From Metellina segmentata (lineage: Eukaryota; Arthropoda; Arachnida; Araneae; Tetragnathidae): 64,000 nucleotides of DNA. Below, piece after piece: positions 32,152-47,339 of this stretch. The notes under the pieces were generated by a model. It saw only the letters and a list, made by a program, of their open reading frames with translations. It made no database searches and was not told where the DNA came from. The stretch spans positions 126,265,260 to 126,329,259 of the forward strand of contig OX375879.1 of NCBI GenBank assembly GCA_947359465.1, read 5' to 3'. Positions within the stretch are counted from its first letter, which is position 1; each line of letters opens with the position of its first letter. The translations under genes and the position numbers were made by a program.

Positions 32152-33639
32152 ACTTATTTATTAGAAAAGAATTTGAACTGATAGAAATAACATTTCCATT
32201 GAGTTTAAAAGAAGGTTCTTTCGGGTAACGAACCGCAGACCTTCCGCGTGTAAAGCTGGCGTGATCACCACTACACCACACAACCACTTATTTATTAGAA
32301 AAGAATTTGAACTGATAGAAATAACATTTCCATTGAGTTTAAAAGAAGGTTCTTTCGGGTATCGAACCGGAGACTTTCCGCGTGTAAAGCAGACGTGATC
32401 ACAACTACACCACACAACCACTTATTAATTAGAAAAGAATTTGAACTGATAGAAATAACATTTCCATTGAGTTTAAAAGAAGGTTCTTTCGGGTAACGAA
32501 CCGGAGACCTTCCGCGTGTAAAGCAGACGTGATCACAACTAAACCACACAACCACTTATTTATTAGAGAAGAATTTGAACTGATAGAAATAACATTTCCA
32601 TTGAGTTTAAAAGAAGGTTCTTTCGGGTATCGAACCGGAGACTTTCCGAGTGTAAAGCAGACGTGATCACCACTACACCACAAAACCACTTATTTATTAG
32701 AGACGAATTTGAACTAATAGAAATAACATTTGAATTGAGTTTTAAAGAAGGTTCTTTCGGGTATCGAACCGGAAACCTTCCGCGTGTAAAGCTGACGTGA
32801 TCAACACTACACCACACAACCACTTATTTATTAGAAAAGAATTTGAACTGATAGAAATAACATTTCCATTGACTTTAAAAGAAGGTTCTTTCGGGTATCG
32901 AACCGGAGACTTTCCGCGTGTAAAGCAGACGTGATCACAACTACACCACACAACCACTTATTTATTAGAAAAGAATTTGAACTGATAGAAATAACATTTC
33001 CATTGAGTTTAAAAGAAGGTTCTTTCGGGTAACGAACCGGAGACCTTCCGCGTGTAAAGCAGACGTGATCACAACTAAACCACACAACCACTTATTTATT
33101 AGAGAAGAATTTGAACTGAGAGAAATAACATTTCCATTGAGTTTAAAAGAAGGTTCTTTCGGGTATCGAACCGGAGACTTTCCGCGTGTAAAGCAGACGT
33201 GATCACCACTACACCACACAACCACTTATTTATTAGAGAAGAATTTGAACTGATAGAAATAACATATTTCCATTGAGTTTAAAAGAAGGTTCTTTCGGGT
33301 ATCGAACCGGAGACTTTCCGCGTGTAAAGCAGACGTGATCACCACAACACCACACAACCACTTATTTATTAGAGAAGAATTTGAACTCATAGAAATAACA
33401 TTTGCGTCGAGTTTAAAAGAAGTTTCTTTCGAGGCTAGAAACGAAGACCTTCCGCTTGTAAAGCAGACGTGATCACCACTACACTACACAACCACTTATT
33501 TATTAGAGAACAGTTTGAACTGATAGAAACAACATTTGCATTGAGTTTAAAAGAAGGTTCTTTCGGGTATCGAACCGGAGACCTTACGCGAGTAAAGCAG
33601 ACGTGATCACCACTACACCACACAACCACTTATTTATGA

Positions 33640-36600
33640 GAGAAGAATTTGAACTGATAGAAATAACATTTCTATTGAGTTTAAAAGAAAGTTCTTACGG
33701 GTATCGAACCGGAGACCTTCCGCGTGTAAAGCAGACGTGATCACCAATACACCACACAACCACTTATTTATTAGAGAAGAATTTGAACTGATAGAAATAA
33801 CATATTTCCATTGAGTTTAAAAGAAGGTTCTTTCGGGTATCGAACCGGAGACCTTCCGCGTGTAAAGCAGGCGTGATCACCACTACACCACACAACCACT
33901 TATTTATTAGAGAAGAATTTGAACTCATAGAAATAACATTTGCGTCGAGTTTAAAAGAAGTTTCTTTCGAGGATAGAAACGAAGACCTTCCGCTTGTAAA
34001 GCAGACGTGATCAACACTACACTACACAACCACTTATTTATTAGAGAACAGTTTGAACTGATAGAAATAACATTTGCATTGAGTTTAAAAGAAGGTTCTT
34101 TCGGGTATCGAACCGGAGACCTTACGCGAGTAAAGCAGACGTGATCACCACTACACCACACAACCACTTATTTATGGGAGAAGAATTTGAACTGATAGAA
34201 ATAACATTTCCATTGAGTTTAAAAGAAGGTTCTTTCGGGTATCGAACCGGTGACCTTCCGCGTGTAAAGCAGACGTGATCACCACTACACCACACAACCA
34301 CTTACTTATTAGAGAAGAATTTGAACTGATAGAAATAACATTTCCATTGAGTTTAAAAGAAGGTTCTTTCGGGTATCCAACAGGAGACCTTCCGCGTGTA
34401 AAGCAGACGTAATCACCACTATACCATACAACCACTTATATATTACAGAAAATTTGAACTGATATAAATAATATTTGCTTTGAGTTTAAAAGAAGGTTCT
34501 TTCGGGTATCGAAACGAAGACCTTCCGCGTGTAAAGCAGATGTGATCACCACTACACATCACAACCACTTATTTATTAAAGAAGAATTTGAAATGATAGA
34601 AATAATATTTGCATTGAGTATAAAAGAAGGTTCTTTCGGGTATCGAACCGGAAACATTCCGCGTGTAAAGCAGACGTGATCACCACTACACCACACAACC
34701 ACCTATTTATGAGAGAAGAATTTGAACTGATAGAAATAACATTTCTATTGAGTTTAAAAGAAGGTTCTTTCGGGTAACGAAAGGAAGACCTTCCACGTGT
34801 AAAGCAGACGTGATCACCACTACACAACACAACCACTTATTTATTAGAGAACAGTTTGAACTGATAGAAATAACATTTGCATTGAGTTTAAAAGAAGGTT
34901 CTTTCGGGTATCGAAACGAAGACCTTCCGCGTGTAAAGCAGATGTGATCACCACTACACATCACAACCACTTATTTATTAGGGAAGAATATGAACTGATA
35001 GAAATAATATTTGCATTGAGTTTAAAAGAAGGTTCTTTCGGGTATCGAACCGGAAACATTCCGCGTGTAAAGCAGACGTGATCACAATTACACCACACAA
35101 CTACTTATTTATTAGAGAAGAATTTGAACTGATAGAAATAACATTTGCATTGAGTTTAAAAGAAGGTTCTTTCGGGTATCGAACCGGAGACCTTTCGCGT
35201 GTAAAGCAGACGTGATCACCACTACACATCACAACCACTTATTTATTAAAGAAGAATTTGAAATGATAGAAATAATATTTGCATTGAGTTTAAAAGAAGG
35301 TTCTTTCGGGTATCGAACCGGAAACATTCCGCGTGTAAAGCAGACATGATCACAATTACACCACACAACCACTTATTTATTAGATAAGAATTTGAACTGA
35401 TAGAAATAACATTTCCATTGAGTTTAAAAGAAGGTTCTTTCGGGTATCGAACCGGAGACCTTACGCGAGTAAAGCAGACGTGATCACAATTACACCACAC
35501 AACCACCTATTTATGAGAGAAGAATTTGAACTGATAGAAATAACATTTGCATTCAGTTTAAAAGAAGGTTCTTTCGGGTATCGAACCGGAGACCTTCCGC
35601 GTGTAAAGCAGGAGTGATCACCACTACACCACACAACCACTTATTTATTAGAGAAGAATTCGAACTCATAGAAATAACATTTGCGTCGAGTTTAAAAGAA
35701 GTTTCTTTCGAGGATAGAAACGAAGACCTTCCGCTGGTAAAGCAGACGTGATCAACACTACACTACACAACCACTTATTTATTAGAGAACAGTTTGAACT
35801 GATAGAAATAACATTTGCATTGAGTTTAAAAGAAGGTTCTTTCGGGTATCGAACCGGAGACCTTACGCGAGTAAAGCAGACGTGATCACCACTACACCAC
35901 ACAACCACTTATTTATGGGAGAAGAATTTGAACTGATAGAAATAACATTTCCATTGAGTTTAAAAGAAGGTTCTTTCGGGTATCGAACCGGAGACCTTCC
36001 GCGTGTAAAGCAGACGTGATCACCACTACACCACACAACCACTTACTTATTAGAGAAGAATTTGAACTGATAGAAATAACATTTCCATTGAGTTTAAAAG
36101 AAGGTTCTTTCGGGTATCCAACAGGAGACCTTCCGCGTGTAAAGCAGACGTAATCACCACTATACCATACAACCACTTATATATAACAGAAGAATTTGAA
36201 CTGATATAAATAATATTTGCTTTGAGTTTAAAAGAAGGTTCTTTCGGGGATCGAAACGAAGACCTTCCGAATGTAAAGCAGACGTGATCACCACTACACC
36301 ACACAAACACTTATTTATTAGAGAAGAATTTGAACTGATAGAAATATTATTTGCATCTTAAAAGAAATGTCTTTCGGGTATCGAACCGGAGACCTTCCGC
36401 GTGTAAATCAGAAGTGATCACCACTACACCACACAACACTTACTTGTTAGAGAAGAATTTGAACTGATAGAAATAACATTTGCATCGAGTTTAAAAGAAG
36501 GTTCTTTCGGGTAACGAAAGGAAGACCTTCCACGTGTAAAGCAGACGTGATCACCACTACACAACACAACCACTTATTTATTAGAGAACAGTTTGAACTG

Positions 36601-39600
36601 ATAGAAATAACATTTGCATTGAGTTTAAAAGAAGGTTCTTTCGGGTATCGAAACGAAGACCTTCCGCGTGTAAAGCAGATGTGATCACCACTACACATCA
36701 CAACCACTTATTTATTAGGGAAGAATATGAACTGATAGAAATAATATTTGCATTGAGTTTAAAAGAAGGTTCTTTCGGGTATCGAACCGGAAACATTCCG
36801 CGTGTAAAGCAGACGTGATCACAATTACACCACACAACCACTTATTTATTAGAGAAGAATTTGAACTGATAGAAATAACATTTCTATTGAGTTTAAAAGA
36901 AAGTTCTTACGGGTATCGAACCGGAGACCTTCCGCGTGTAAAGCAGACGTGATCACCAATACACCACACAACCACTTATTTATTAGAGAAGAATTTGAAC
37001 TGATAGAAATAACATATTTCCATTGAGTTTAAAAGAAGGTTCTTTCGGGTATCGAACCGGAGACCTTCCGCGTGTAAAGCAGGCGTGATCACCACTACAC
37101 CACACAACCACTTATTTATTAGAGAAGAATTTGAACTCATAGAAATAACATTTGCGTCGAGTTTAAAAGAAGTTTCTTTCGAGGATAGAAACGAAGACCT
37201 TCCGCTTGTAAAGCAGACGTGATCAACACTACACTACACAACCACTTATTTATTAGAGAACAGTTTGAACTGATAGAAATAACATTTGCATTGAGTTTAA
37301 AAGAAGGTTCTTTCGGGTATCGAACCGGAGACCTTACGCGAGTAAAGCAGACGTGATCACCACTACACCACACAACCACTTATTTATGGGAGAAGAATTT
37401 GAACTGATAGAAATAACATTTCCATTGAGTTTAAAAGAAGGTTCTTTCGGGTATCGAACCGGTGACCTTCCGCGTGTAAAGCAGACGTGATCACCACTAC
37501 ACCACACAACCACTTACTTATTAGAGAAGAATTTGAACTGATAGAAATAACATTTCCATTGAGTTTAAAAGAAGGTTCTTTCGGGTATCCAACAGGAGAC
37601 CTTCCGCGTGTAAAGCAGACGTAATCACCACTATACCATACAACCACTTATATATTACAGAAAATTTGAACTGATATAAATAATATTTGCTTTGAGTTTA
37701 AAAGAAGGTTCTTTCGGGTATCGAAACGAAGACCTTCCGCGTGTAAAGCAGATGTGATCACCACTACACATCACAACCACTTATTTATTAAAGAAGAATT
37801 TGAAATGATAGAAATAATATTTGCATTGAGTATAAAAGAAGGTTCTTTCGGGTATCGAACCGGAAACATTCCGCGTGTAAAGCAGACGTGATCACCACTA
37901 CACCACACAACCACCTATTTATGAGAGAAGAATTTGAACTGATAGAAATAACATTTCTATTGAGTTTAAAAGAAGGTTCTTTCGGGTAACGAAAGGAAGA
38001 CCTTCCACGTGTAAAGCAGACGTGATCACCACTACACAACACAACCACTTATTTATTAGAGAACAGTTTGAACTGATAGAAATAACATTTGCATTGAGTT
38101 TAAAAGAAGGTTCTTTCGGGTATCGAAACGAAGACCTTCCGCGTGTAAAGCAGATGTGATCACCACTACACATCACAACCACTTATTTATTAGGGAAGAA
38201 TATGAACTGATAGAAATAATATTTGCATTGAGTTTAAAAGAAGGTTCTTTCGGGTATCGAACCGGAAACATTCCGCGTGTAAAGCAGACGTGATCACAAT
38301 TACACCACACAACTACTTATTTATTAGAGAAGAATTTGAACTGATAGAAATAACATTTGCATTGAGTTTAAAAGAAGGTTCTTTCGGGTATCGAACCGGA
38401 GACCTTTCGCGTGTAAAGCAGACGTGATCACCACTACACATCACAACCACTTATTTATTAAAGAAGAATTTGAAATGATAGAAATAATATTTGCATTGAG
38501 TTTAAAAGAAGGTTCTTTCGGGTATCGAACCGGAAACATTCCGCGTGTAAAGCAGACATGATCACAATTACACCACACAACCACTTATTTATTAGATAAG
38601 AATTTGAACTGATAGAAATAACATTTCCATTGAGTTTAAAAGAAGGTTCTTTCGGGTATCGAACCGGAGACCTTACGCGAGTAAAGCAGACGTGATCACC
38701 ACTACACCACACAACCACCTATTTATGAGAGAAGAATTTGAACTGATAGAAATAACATTTGCATTCAGTTTAAAAGAAGGTTCTTTCGGGTATCGAACCG
38801 GAGACCTTCCGCGTGTAAAGCAGGAGTGATCACCACTACACCACACAACCACTTATTTATTAGAGAAGAATTCGAACTCATAGAAATAACATTTGCGTCG
38901 AGTTTAAAAGAAGTTTCTTTCGAGGATAGAAACGAAGACCTTCCGCTGGTAAAGCAGACGTGATCAACACTACACTACACAACCACTTATTTATTAGAGA
39001 ACAGTTTGAACTGATAGAAATAACATTTGCATTGAGTTTAAAAGAAGGTTCTTTCGGGTATCGAACCGGAGACCTTACGCGAGTAAAGCAGACGTGATCA
39101 CCACTACACCACACAACCACTTATTTATGGGAGAAGAATTTGAACTGATAGAAATAACATTTCCATTGAGTTTAAAAGAAGGTTCTTTCGGGTATCGAAC
39201 CGGAGACCTTCCGCGTGTAAAGCAGACGTGATCACCACTACACCACACAACCACTTACTTATTAGAGAAGAATTTGAACTGATAGAAATAACATTTCCAT
39301 TGAGTTTAAAAGAAGGTTCTTTCGGGTATCCAACAGGAGACCTTCCGCGTGTAAAGCAGACGTAATCACCACTATACCATACAACCACTTATATATAACA
39401 GAAGAATTTGAACTGATATAAATAATATTTGCTTTGAGTTTAAAAGAAGGTTCTTTCGGGGATCGAAACGAAGACCTTCCGAATGTAAAGCAGACGTGAT
39501 CACCACTACACCACACAAACACTTATTTATTAGAGAAGAATTTGAACTGATAGAAATATTATTTGCATCTTAAAAGAAATGTCTTTCGGGTATCGAACCG

Positions 39601-40063
39601 GAGACCTTCCGCGTGTAAATCAGAAGTGATCACCACTACACCACACAACACTTACTTGTTAGAGAAGAATTTGAACTGATAGAAATAACATTTGCATCGA
39701 GTTTAAAAGAAGGTTCTTTCGGGTAACGAAAGGAAGACCTTCCACGTGTAAAGCAGACGTGATCACCACTACACAACACAACCACTTATTTATTAGAGAA
39801 CAGTTTGAACTGATAGAAATAACATTTGCATTGAGTTTAAAAGAAGGTTCTTTCGGGTATCGAAACGAAGACCTTCCGCGTGTAAAGCAGATGTGATCAC
39901 CACTACACATCACAACCACTTATTTATTAGGGAAGAATATGAACTGATAGAAATAATATTTGCATTGAGTTTAAAAGAAGGTTCTTTCGGGTATCGAACC
40001 GGAAACATTCCGCGTGTAAAGCAGACGTGATCACAATTACACCACACAACCACTTATTTATTA
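33640..40063. repeat. Tandem duplication of a 24-unit block (2 x 3,212 bp)
   Basis: 33,640-36,851 is repeated immediately at 36,852-40,063. Private variants such as AGTTCTTACGGG (33,691 and 36,903) and a shortened unit lacking the GAGTT segment (near 36,357 and 39,569) keep an exact 3,212-bp offset. I noticed only a handful of differences. One is CACAATTAC against CACCACTAC near 35,487 and 38,699. Confidence 0.92.
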
Positions 40064-43000
40064 GAGAAGATTTTGAACTGATAGAAATAACATTTGCATT
40101 GAGTTTAAAAGAAGGTTCTTTCGGGTATCGAACCGGAGACCTTTCGCGTGTAAAGCAGACGTGATCACCACTACACATCACAACCACTTATTTATTAAAG
40201 AAGAATTTGAAATGATAGAAATAATATTTGCATTGAGTTTAAAAGAAGGTTCTTTCGGGTATCGAACCGGAAACATTCCGCGTGTAAAGCAGACATGATC
40301 ACAATTACACCACACAACCACTTATTTATTAGAGAAGAATTTGAACTGATAGAAATAACATTTCCATTGAGTTTAAAAGAAGGTTCTTTCGGGTATCGAA
40401 CCGGAGACCTTACGCGAGTAAAGCAGACGTGATCACCACTACACCACACAACCACCTATTTATGAGAGAAGAATTTGAACTGATAGAAATAACATTTCTA
40501 TTGAGTTTAAAAGAAGGTTCTTTCGGGTATCGAACCGGAGACCTTCCGCGTGTAAAGCAGGAGTGATCACCACTACACCACACAACCACTTATTTATTAG
40601 AGAAGAATTTGAACTCATAGAAATAACATTTGCGTCGAGTTTAAAAGAAGTTTCTTTCGAATATAGAAACGAAGACCTTCCGCTTGTAAAGCAGACGTGA
40701 TCACCACTACACTACACAACCACTTATTTATTAGAGAACAGTTTGAACTGATAGAAATAACATTTGCATTGAGTTTAAAAGAAGGTTCTTTCGGGTATCG
40801 AACCGGAGACCTTCCGCGTGTAAAGCAGGAGTGATCACCACTACACCACACAACCACTTATTTATTAGAGAAGAATTCGAACTCATAGAAATAACATTTG
40901 CGTCGAGTTTAAAAGAAGTTTCTTTCGAGGATAGAAACGAAGACCTTCCGCTGGTAAAGCAGACGTGATCACCACTACACTACACAACCACTTATTTATT
41001 AGAGAACAGTTTGAACTGATAGAAATAACATTTCCATTGAGTTTAAAAGAAGGTTCTTTCGGGTATCCAACAGGAGACCTTCCGCGTGTAAAGCAGACGT
41101 GATCATCACTATACCATACAACCACTTATATATTACAGAAGAATTTGAACTGATATAAATAATATTTGCTTTGAGTTTAAAAGAAGGTTCTTTCGGGGAT
41201 CGAAACGAAGACCTTCCGAATGTAAAGCAGACGTGATCACCACTACACCACACAAACACTTATTTATTAGAGAACAATTTGAACTGATAGAAATATTATT
41301 TGCATCGAGTTTAAAAGAAGGATCTTTCGGGTATCGAACCGGAGACCTTCCGCGTGTAAAGCAGAAGTGATCACCACTACACCACACAACCACTTACTTG
41401 TTAGAGAAGAATTTGAACTGATAGAAATAACATTTGCATCGAGTTTAAAAGAAGGTTCTTTCGGGTAACGAAAGGAAGACCTTCCACGTGTAAAGCAGAC
41501 GTTATCACCACTACACAACACAACCACTTATTTATTAGAGAACAGTTTGAACTGATAGAAATAACATTTGCATTGAGTTTAAAAGAAGGTTCTTTCGGGT
41601 ATCGAAACGAAGACCTTCCGCGTGTAAAGCAGATGTGATCACCACTACACATCACAACCACTTATTTATTAGGGAAGAATATGAACTGATAGAAATAATA
41701 TTTGCATTGAGTTTAAAAGAAGGTTCTTTCGGGTATTGAACCGGAAATATTCCGCGTGTAAAGCAGACGTGATCACAATTACACCACACAACCACTTATT
41801 TATTACAGAAGAATTTGAACTGATAGAAATAACATTTCCATTGAGTTTACAAGAAGGTTCTTTCGGGTATCGAACCGGAGACCTTACGCGAGTAAAGCAG
41901 ACGTGATCACCACTACACCACTCAAACACTTATTTACGAGAGAAGAATTTGAACTGATAGAAATAACATTTCTATTGAGTTTAAAAGAAGGTTCTTTCGG
42001 GTATCGAACCGGAGACCTTCCGCGTGTAAAGCAGACGTGAACACCACTACACCACACAACCACTTATTTATTAGAGAAGAATTTGAACTGATAGAAATAA
42101 CATATTTCCATTGAGTTTAAAAGAAGGTTCTTTCGGGTATCGAACCGGAGACCTTCCGCGTGTAAAGCAGGAGTGATCACCACTACACCACACAACCACT
42201 TATTTATTAAGGAAGAATTTGAACTCATAGAAATAACATTTGCGTCGAGTTTAAAAGAAGTTTCTTTCGAGGATAGAAACGAAGACCTTCCGCGTGTAAA
42301 GCAGATGTGATCACCACTACACGTCACAACCACTTATTTATTAGAGAAGAATTTGAACTGATAGAAATAACATTTGCATTGAGTTTAAAAGAAGGTTCTT
42401 TCGGGTATCGAACCGGAGACCTTCCGCGTGTAAAGCAGACGTGATCACCACTACACCACACAAACACTTATTTATTAGAGAACAGTTTGAACTGATAGAA
42501 ATAACATTTCCATCGAGTTTAAAAGAAGGTTCTTTCGGGTATCGAACCGGAGACCTTCCGCGTGTAAAGCAGACGTGATCACCACTACACCACACAAACA
42601 CTTACTTATTAGAGAAGAATTTGAACTGATAGAAATAACATTTCCATTGAGTTTAAAAGAAGGTTCTTTCGGGTATCCAACAGGAGACCTTCCGCGTGTA
42701 AAGCAGACGTGATCACCACTATACCATACAACCACTTATATATTACAGAAGAATTTGAACTGATATAAATAATATTTGCTTTGGTTTAAAAGAAGGTTCT
42801 TTCGGGGATCGAATCGAAGACCTTCCGAATGTAAAGCAGACGTGATCACCACTACACCACACAAACACTTATTTATTAAAGAATTTGAACTGATAGAAAT
42901 ATTATTTGCATCGAGTTTAAAAGAAGGGTCTTTCGGGTATCGAACCGGAGACCTTCCGCGTGTAAAGCAGAAGTGATCACCACTACACCACACAACCACT

Positions 43001-46000
43001 TACTTGTTAGAGAAGAATTTGAACTGATAGAAATAACATTTGCATCGAGTTTAAAAGAAGGTTCTTTCGGGTAACGAAAGGAAGACCTTCCACGTGTAAA
43101 GCAGACGTGATCACCACTACACAACACAACCACTTATTTATTAGAGAACAGTTTGAACTGATAGAAATAACATTTGCATTGAGTTTAAAAGAAGGTTCTT
43201 TCGGGTATCGAAACGAAGACCTTCCGCGTGTAAAGCAGATGTGATCACCACTACACATCACAACCACTTATTTATTAGGGAAGAATATGAACTGATAGAA
43301 ATAATATTTGCATTGAGTTTAAAAGAAGGTTCTTTCGGGTATCGAACCGAAAACATACCGCGTGTAAAGCAGACGTGATCACCACTACACCGCACAAACA
43401 CTTATTTATGAGAGAAGAATTTGAACTGATATAAATAACATTTCTATTGAGTTTACAAGAAGGTTCTTTCGGGTATCGAACCGGAGACCTTCCGCGTGTA
43501 AAGCAGACGTGATCACCACTACACCACACAACCACTTATTTATTACAGAAGAATTTGAACTGATAGAAATAACATTTCCATTGAGTTTACAAGAAGGTTC
43601 TTTCGGGTATCGAACCGGAGACCTTCCGCGTGTATAGCAGACGTGATCACCACTACACCACACAAACACTTATTTATGAGAGAAGAATTTGAACTGATAG
43701 AAATAACATTTCTATTGAGTTTAAAAGAATGTTATTTTGGGTATCGAACCGGAGACCTTCCGCGTGTAAAGCAGACGTGATCACCACTACACCACACAAC
43801 CACTTATTTATTAGAGAAGAATTTGAACTGATAGAAATACATATTTCCATTGAGTTTAAAAGAAGTTTCTTTCGAGGCTAGAAACGAAGACCTTCCGCTT
43901 GTAAAGCAGACGTGATCACCACTACACTACACAACCACTTATTTATTAGAGAACAGTTTGAACTGATAGAAACAACATTTGCATTGAGTTTAAAAGAAGG
44001 TTCTTTCGGGTATCGAACCGGAGACCTTCCGCGTGTAAAGCAGACGTGATCACCACTACACCACACAAACACTTACATATTAGAGAAGAATTTGAACTGA
44101 TAGAAATAACATTTCCATTGAGTTTAAAAGAAGGTTCTTTCGGGTAACGAAAGGAAGACCTTCCACGTGTAAAGCAGACGTGATCACCACTACACAACAC
44201 AACCACTTATTTATTAGAGAACAGTTTGAACTGATAGAAATAACATTTGCATTGAGTTTAAAAGAAGGTTCTTTCGGGTATCGAAACGAAGACCTTCCGC
44301 GTGTAAAGCAGATGTGATCACCACTACACATCACAACCACTTATTTATTAGGGAAGAATTTGAACTGATAGAAATAACATTTCCATTGAGTTTACAAGAA
44401 GGTTCTTTCGGGTATCGAACCGGAGACCTTACGCGAGTAAAACAGACGTGATCACCACTACACCACACAAACACTTATTTATGAGAGAAGAATTTGAACT
44501 GATAGAAATAACATTTCTAATGAGTTTAAAAGAAGGTTCTTTCGGGTATCGAACCGGAGACCTTCCGCGTGTAAAGCAGACGTGATCACCACTATACCAC
44601 ACAACCACTTATTTATTAGAGAAGAATTTGAACTGATAGAAATAACATATTTCCATTGAGTTTAAAAGAAGGTTCTTTCGGGTATCGAACCGGAGACCTT
44701 CCGCGTGTAAAGCAGGAGTGATCACCACTACACCACACAACCACTTATTTATTAGAGAAGAATTTGAACTCATAGAAACAACATTTGCATTGAGTTTAAA
44801 AGAAGGTTCTTTCGGGTATCGAACCGGAGACCTTACGCGAGTAAAGCAGACGTGATCACCACTACACCACACAACCACTTATTTATGAGAGAAGAATTTG
44901 AACTGATAGAAATAATATTTCTATTGAGTTTAAAAGAAAGTTCTTTCGGGTATCGAACCGGAGACCTTCCGCGTGTAAAGCAGACGTGATCACCAATACA
45001 CCACACAACCACTTATTTATTAGAGAAGAATTTGAACTGATAGAAATAACATTTCCATTGAGTTTAAAAGAAGGTTCTTTCGGGTATCGAACCGGAGACC
45101 TTCCGCGTGTAAAGCAGACGTGATCACCACTACACCACACAAACACTTATTTATTAGAGAACAGTTTGAACTGATAGAAATAACATTTCCATCGAGTTTA
45201 AAAGAAGGTTCTTTCGGGTATCGAACATTAGACCTTCCGCGTGTAAAGCAGACGTGATCACCACTACACCACACAAACACTTACTTATTAGAGAAGAATT
45301 TGAACTGATAGAAATAATATTTCCATTGAGTTTAAAAGAAGGTTCTTTCGGGTATCCAACAGGAGACCTTCCGCGTGTAAAGCAGACGTGATCACCACTA
45401 TACCATACAACCACTTATATATTACAGAAGAATTTGAACTGATATAAATAACATTTGCATCGAGTTTAAAAGAAGGTTCTTTCGGGTAACGAAAGGAAGA
45501 CCTTCCACGTGTAAAGCAGACGTGATCACCACTACACCACACAAACACTTATTTATTAGAGAAGAATTTGAACTGATAGAAATATTATTTGCATCGAGTT
45601 TAAAAGAAGGGTCTTTCGGGTATCGAACCGGAGACCTTCCGCGTGTAAAGCAGAAGTGATCACCACTACACCACACAACCACTTACTTGTTAGAGAAGAA
45701 TTTGAACTGATAGAAATAACATTTGCATCGAGTTTAAAAGAAGGTTCTTTCGGGTAACGAAAGGAAGACCTTCCACGTGTAAAGCAGACGTGATCACCAC
45801 TACACAACACAACCACTTATTTATTAGAGAACAGTTTGAACTAATAGAAATAACATTTGCATTGAGTTTAAAAGAAGGTTCTTTCGGGTATCGAAACGAA
45901 GACCTTCCGCGTGTAAAGCAGATGTGATCACCACTACACATCACAACCACTTATTTATTAGGGAAGAATATGAACTGATAGAAATAATATTTTCATTGAG

Positions 46001-46225
46001 TTTAAAAGAAGGTTCTTTCGGGTATCGAACCGGAGACCTTCCGCGTGTAAAGCAGACGTGATCACCACTACACCACACAACCACTTATTTATTAGAGAAG
46101 AATTTGAACTGATAGAAATAACATTTCTATTGAGTTTAAAAGAATGTTCTTTTGGGTACCGAACCGGAGACCTTCCGCGTGTAAAGCAGACGTGATCACC
46201 ACTACACCACACAACCACTTATTTA

Positions 46226-47033
46226 TTAGAGAAGAATTTGAACTGATAGAAATAACATTTCCATTGAGTTTACAAGAAGGTTCTTTCGGGTATCGAACCG
46301 GAGACCTTCCGCGTGTAAAGCAGACGTGATTACCACTACACCACACAAACACTTATTTATGAGAGAAGAATTTGAACTGATAGAAATAACATTTCTATTG
46401 AGTTTAAAAGAATGTTCTTTTGGGTATCGAACCGAAGACCTTCCGCGTGTAAAGCAGACGTGATCACCACTACACCACACAACCACTTATTTATTAGAGA
46501 AGAATTTGAACTGATTGAAATAACATATTTCCATTGAGTTTAAAAGAAGGTTCTTTCGGGTATCGAACCGGAGACCTTCCGCGTGTAAAGCAGGAGTGAT
46601 CACCACTACACCACACAACCACTTATTTATTAGAGAAGAATTTGAACTGATAGAAATAACATTTCCATTGAGTTTACAAGAAGGTTCTTTCGGGTATCGA
46701 ACCGGAGACCTTCCGCGTGTAAAGCAGACGTGATTACCACTACACCACACAAACACTTATTTATGAGAGAAGAATTTGAACTGATAGAAATAACATTTCT
46801 ATTGAGTTTAAAAGAATGTTCTTTTGGGTATCGAACCGAAGACCTTCCGCGTGTAAAGCAGACGTGATCACCACTACACCACACAACCACTTATTTATTA
46901 GAGAAGAATTTGAACTGATTGAAATAACATATTTCCATTGAGTTTAAAAGAAGGTTCTTTCGGGTATCGAACCGGAGACCTTCCGCGTGTAAAGCAGACG
47001 TGATCACCACTACACCACACAACCACTTATTTA
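46226..47033. repeat. Local 3-unit duplication (2 x 404 bp)
   Basis: 46,226-46,629 is repeated at 46,630-47,033 (three units with a 2-bp length gain). The right-hand block copy at 57.5-57.9 kb has only one such segment, so this duplication is younger than, or lost from, the large block event. Confidence 0.8.
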
Positions 47034-47339
47034 TGGGAGAAGAATTTGAACTGATAGAAATAACATTTCCATTGAGTTTAAAAGAAGGTTCTTTCGGGTA
47101 TCGAACCGGTGACCTTCCGCGTGTAAAGCAGACGTGATCACCACTACACCACACAACCACTTACTTATTAGAGAAGAATTTGAACTGATAGAAATAACAT
47201 TTCCATTGAGTTTAAAAGAAGGTTCTTTCGGGTATCCAACAGGAGACCTTCCGCGTGTAAAGCAGACGTAATCACCACTATACCATACAACCACTTATAT
47301 ATTACAGAAAATTTGAACTGATATAAATAATATTTGCTT

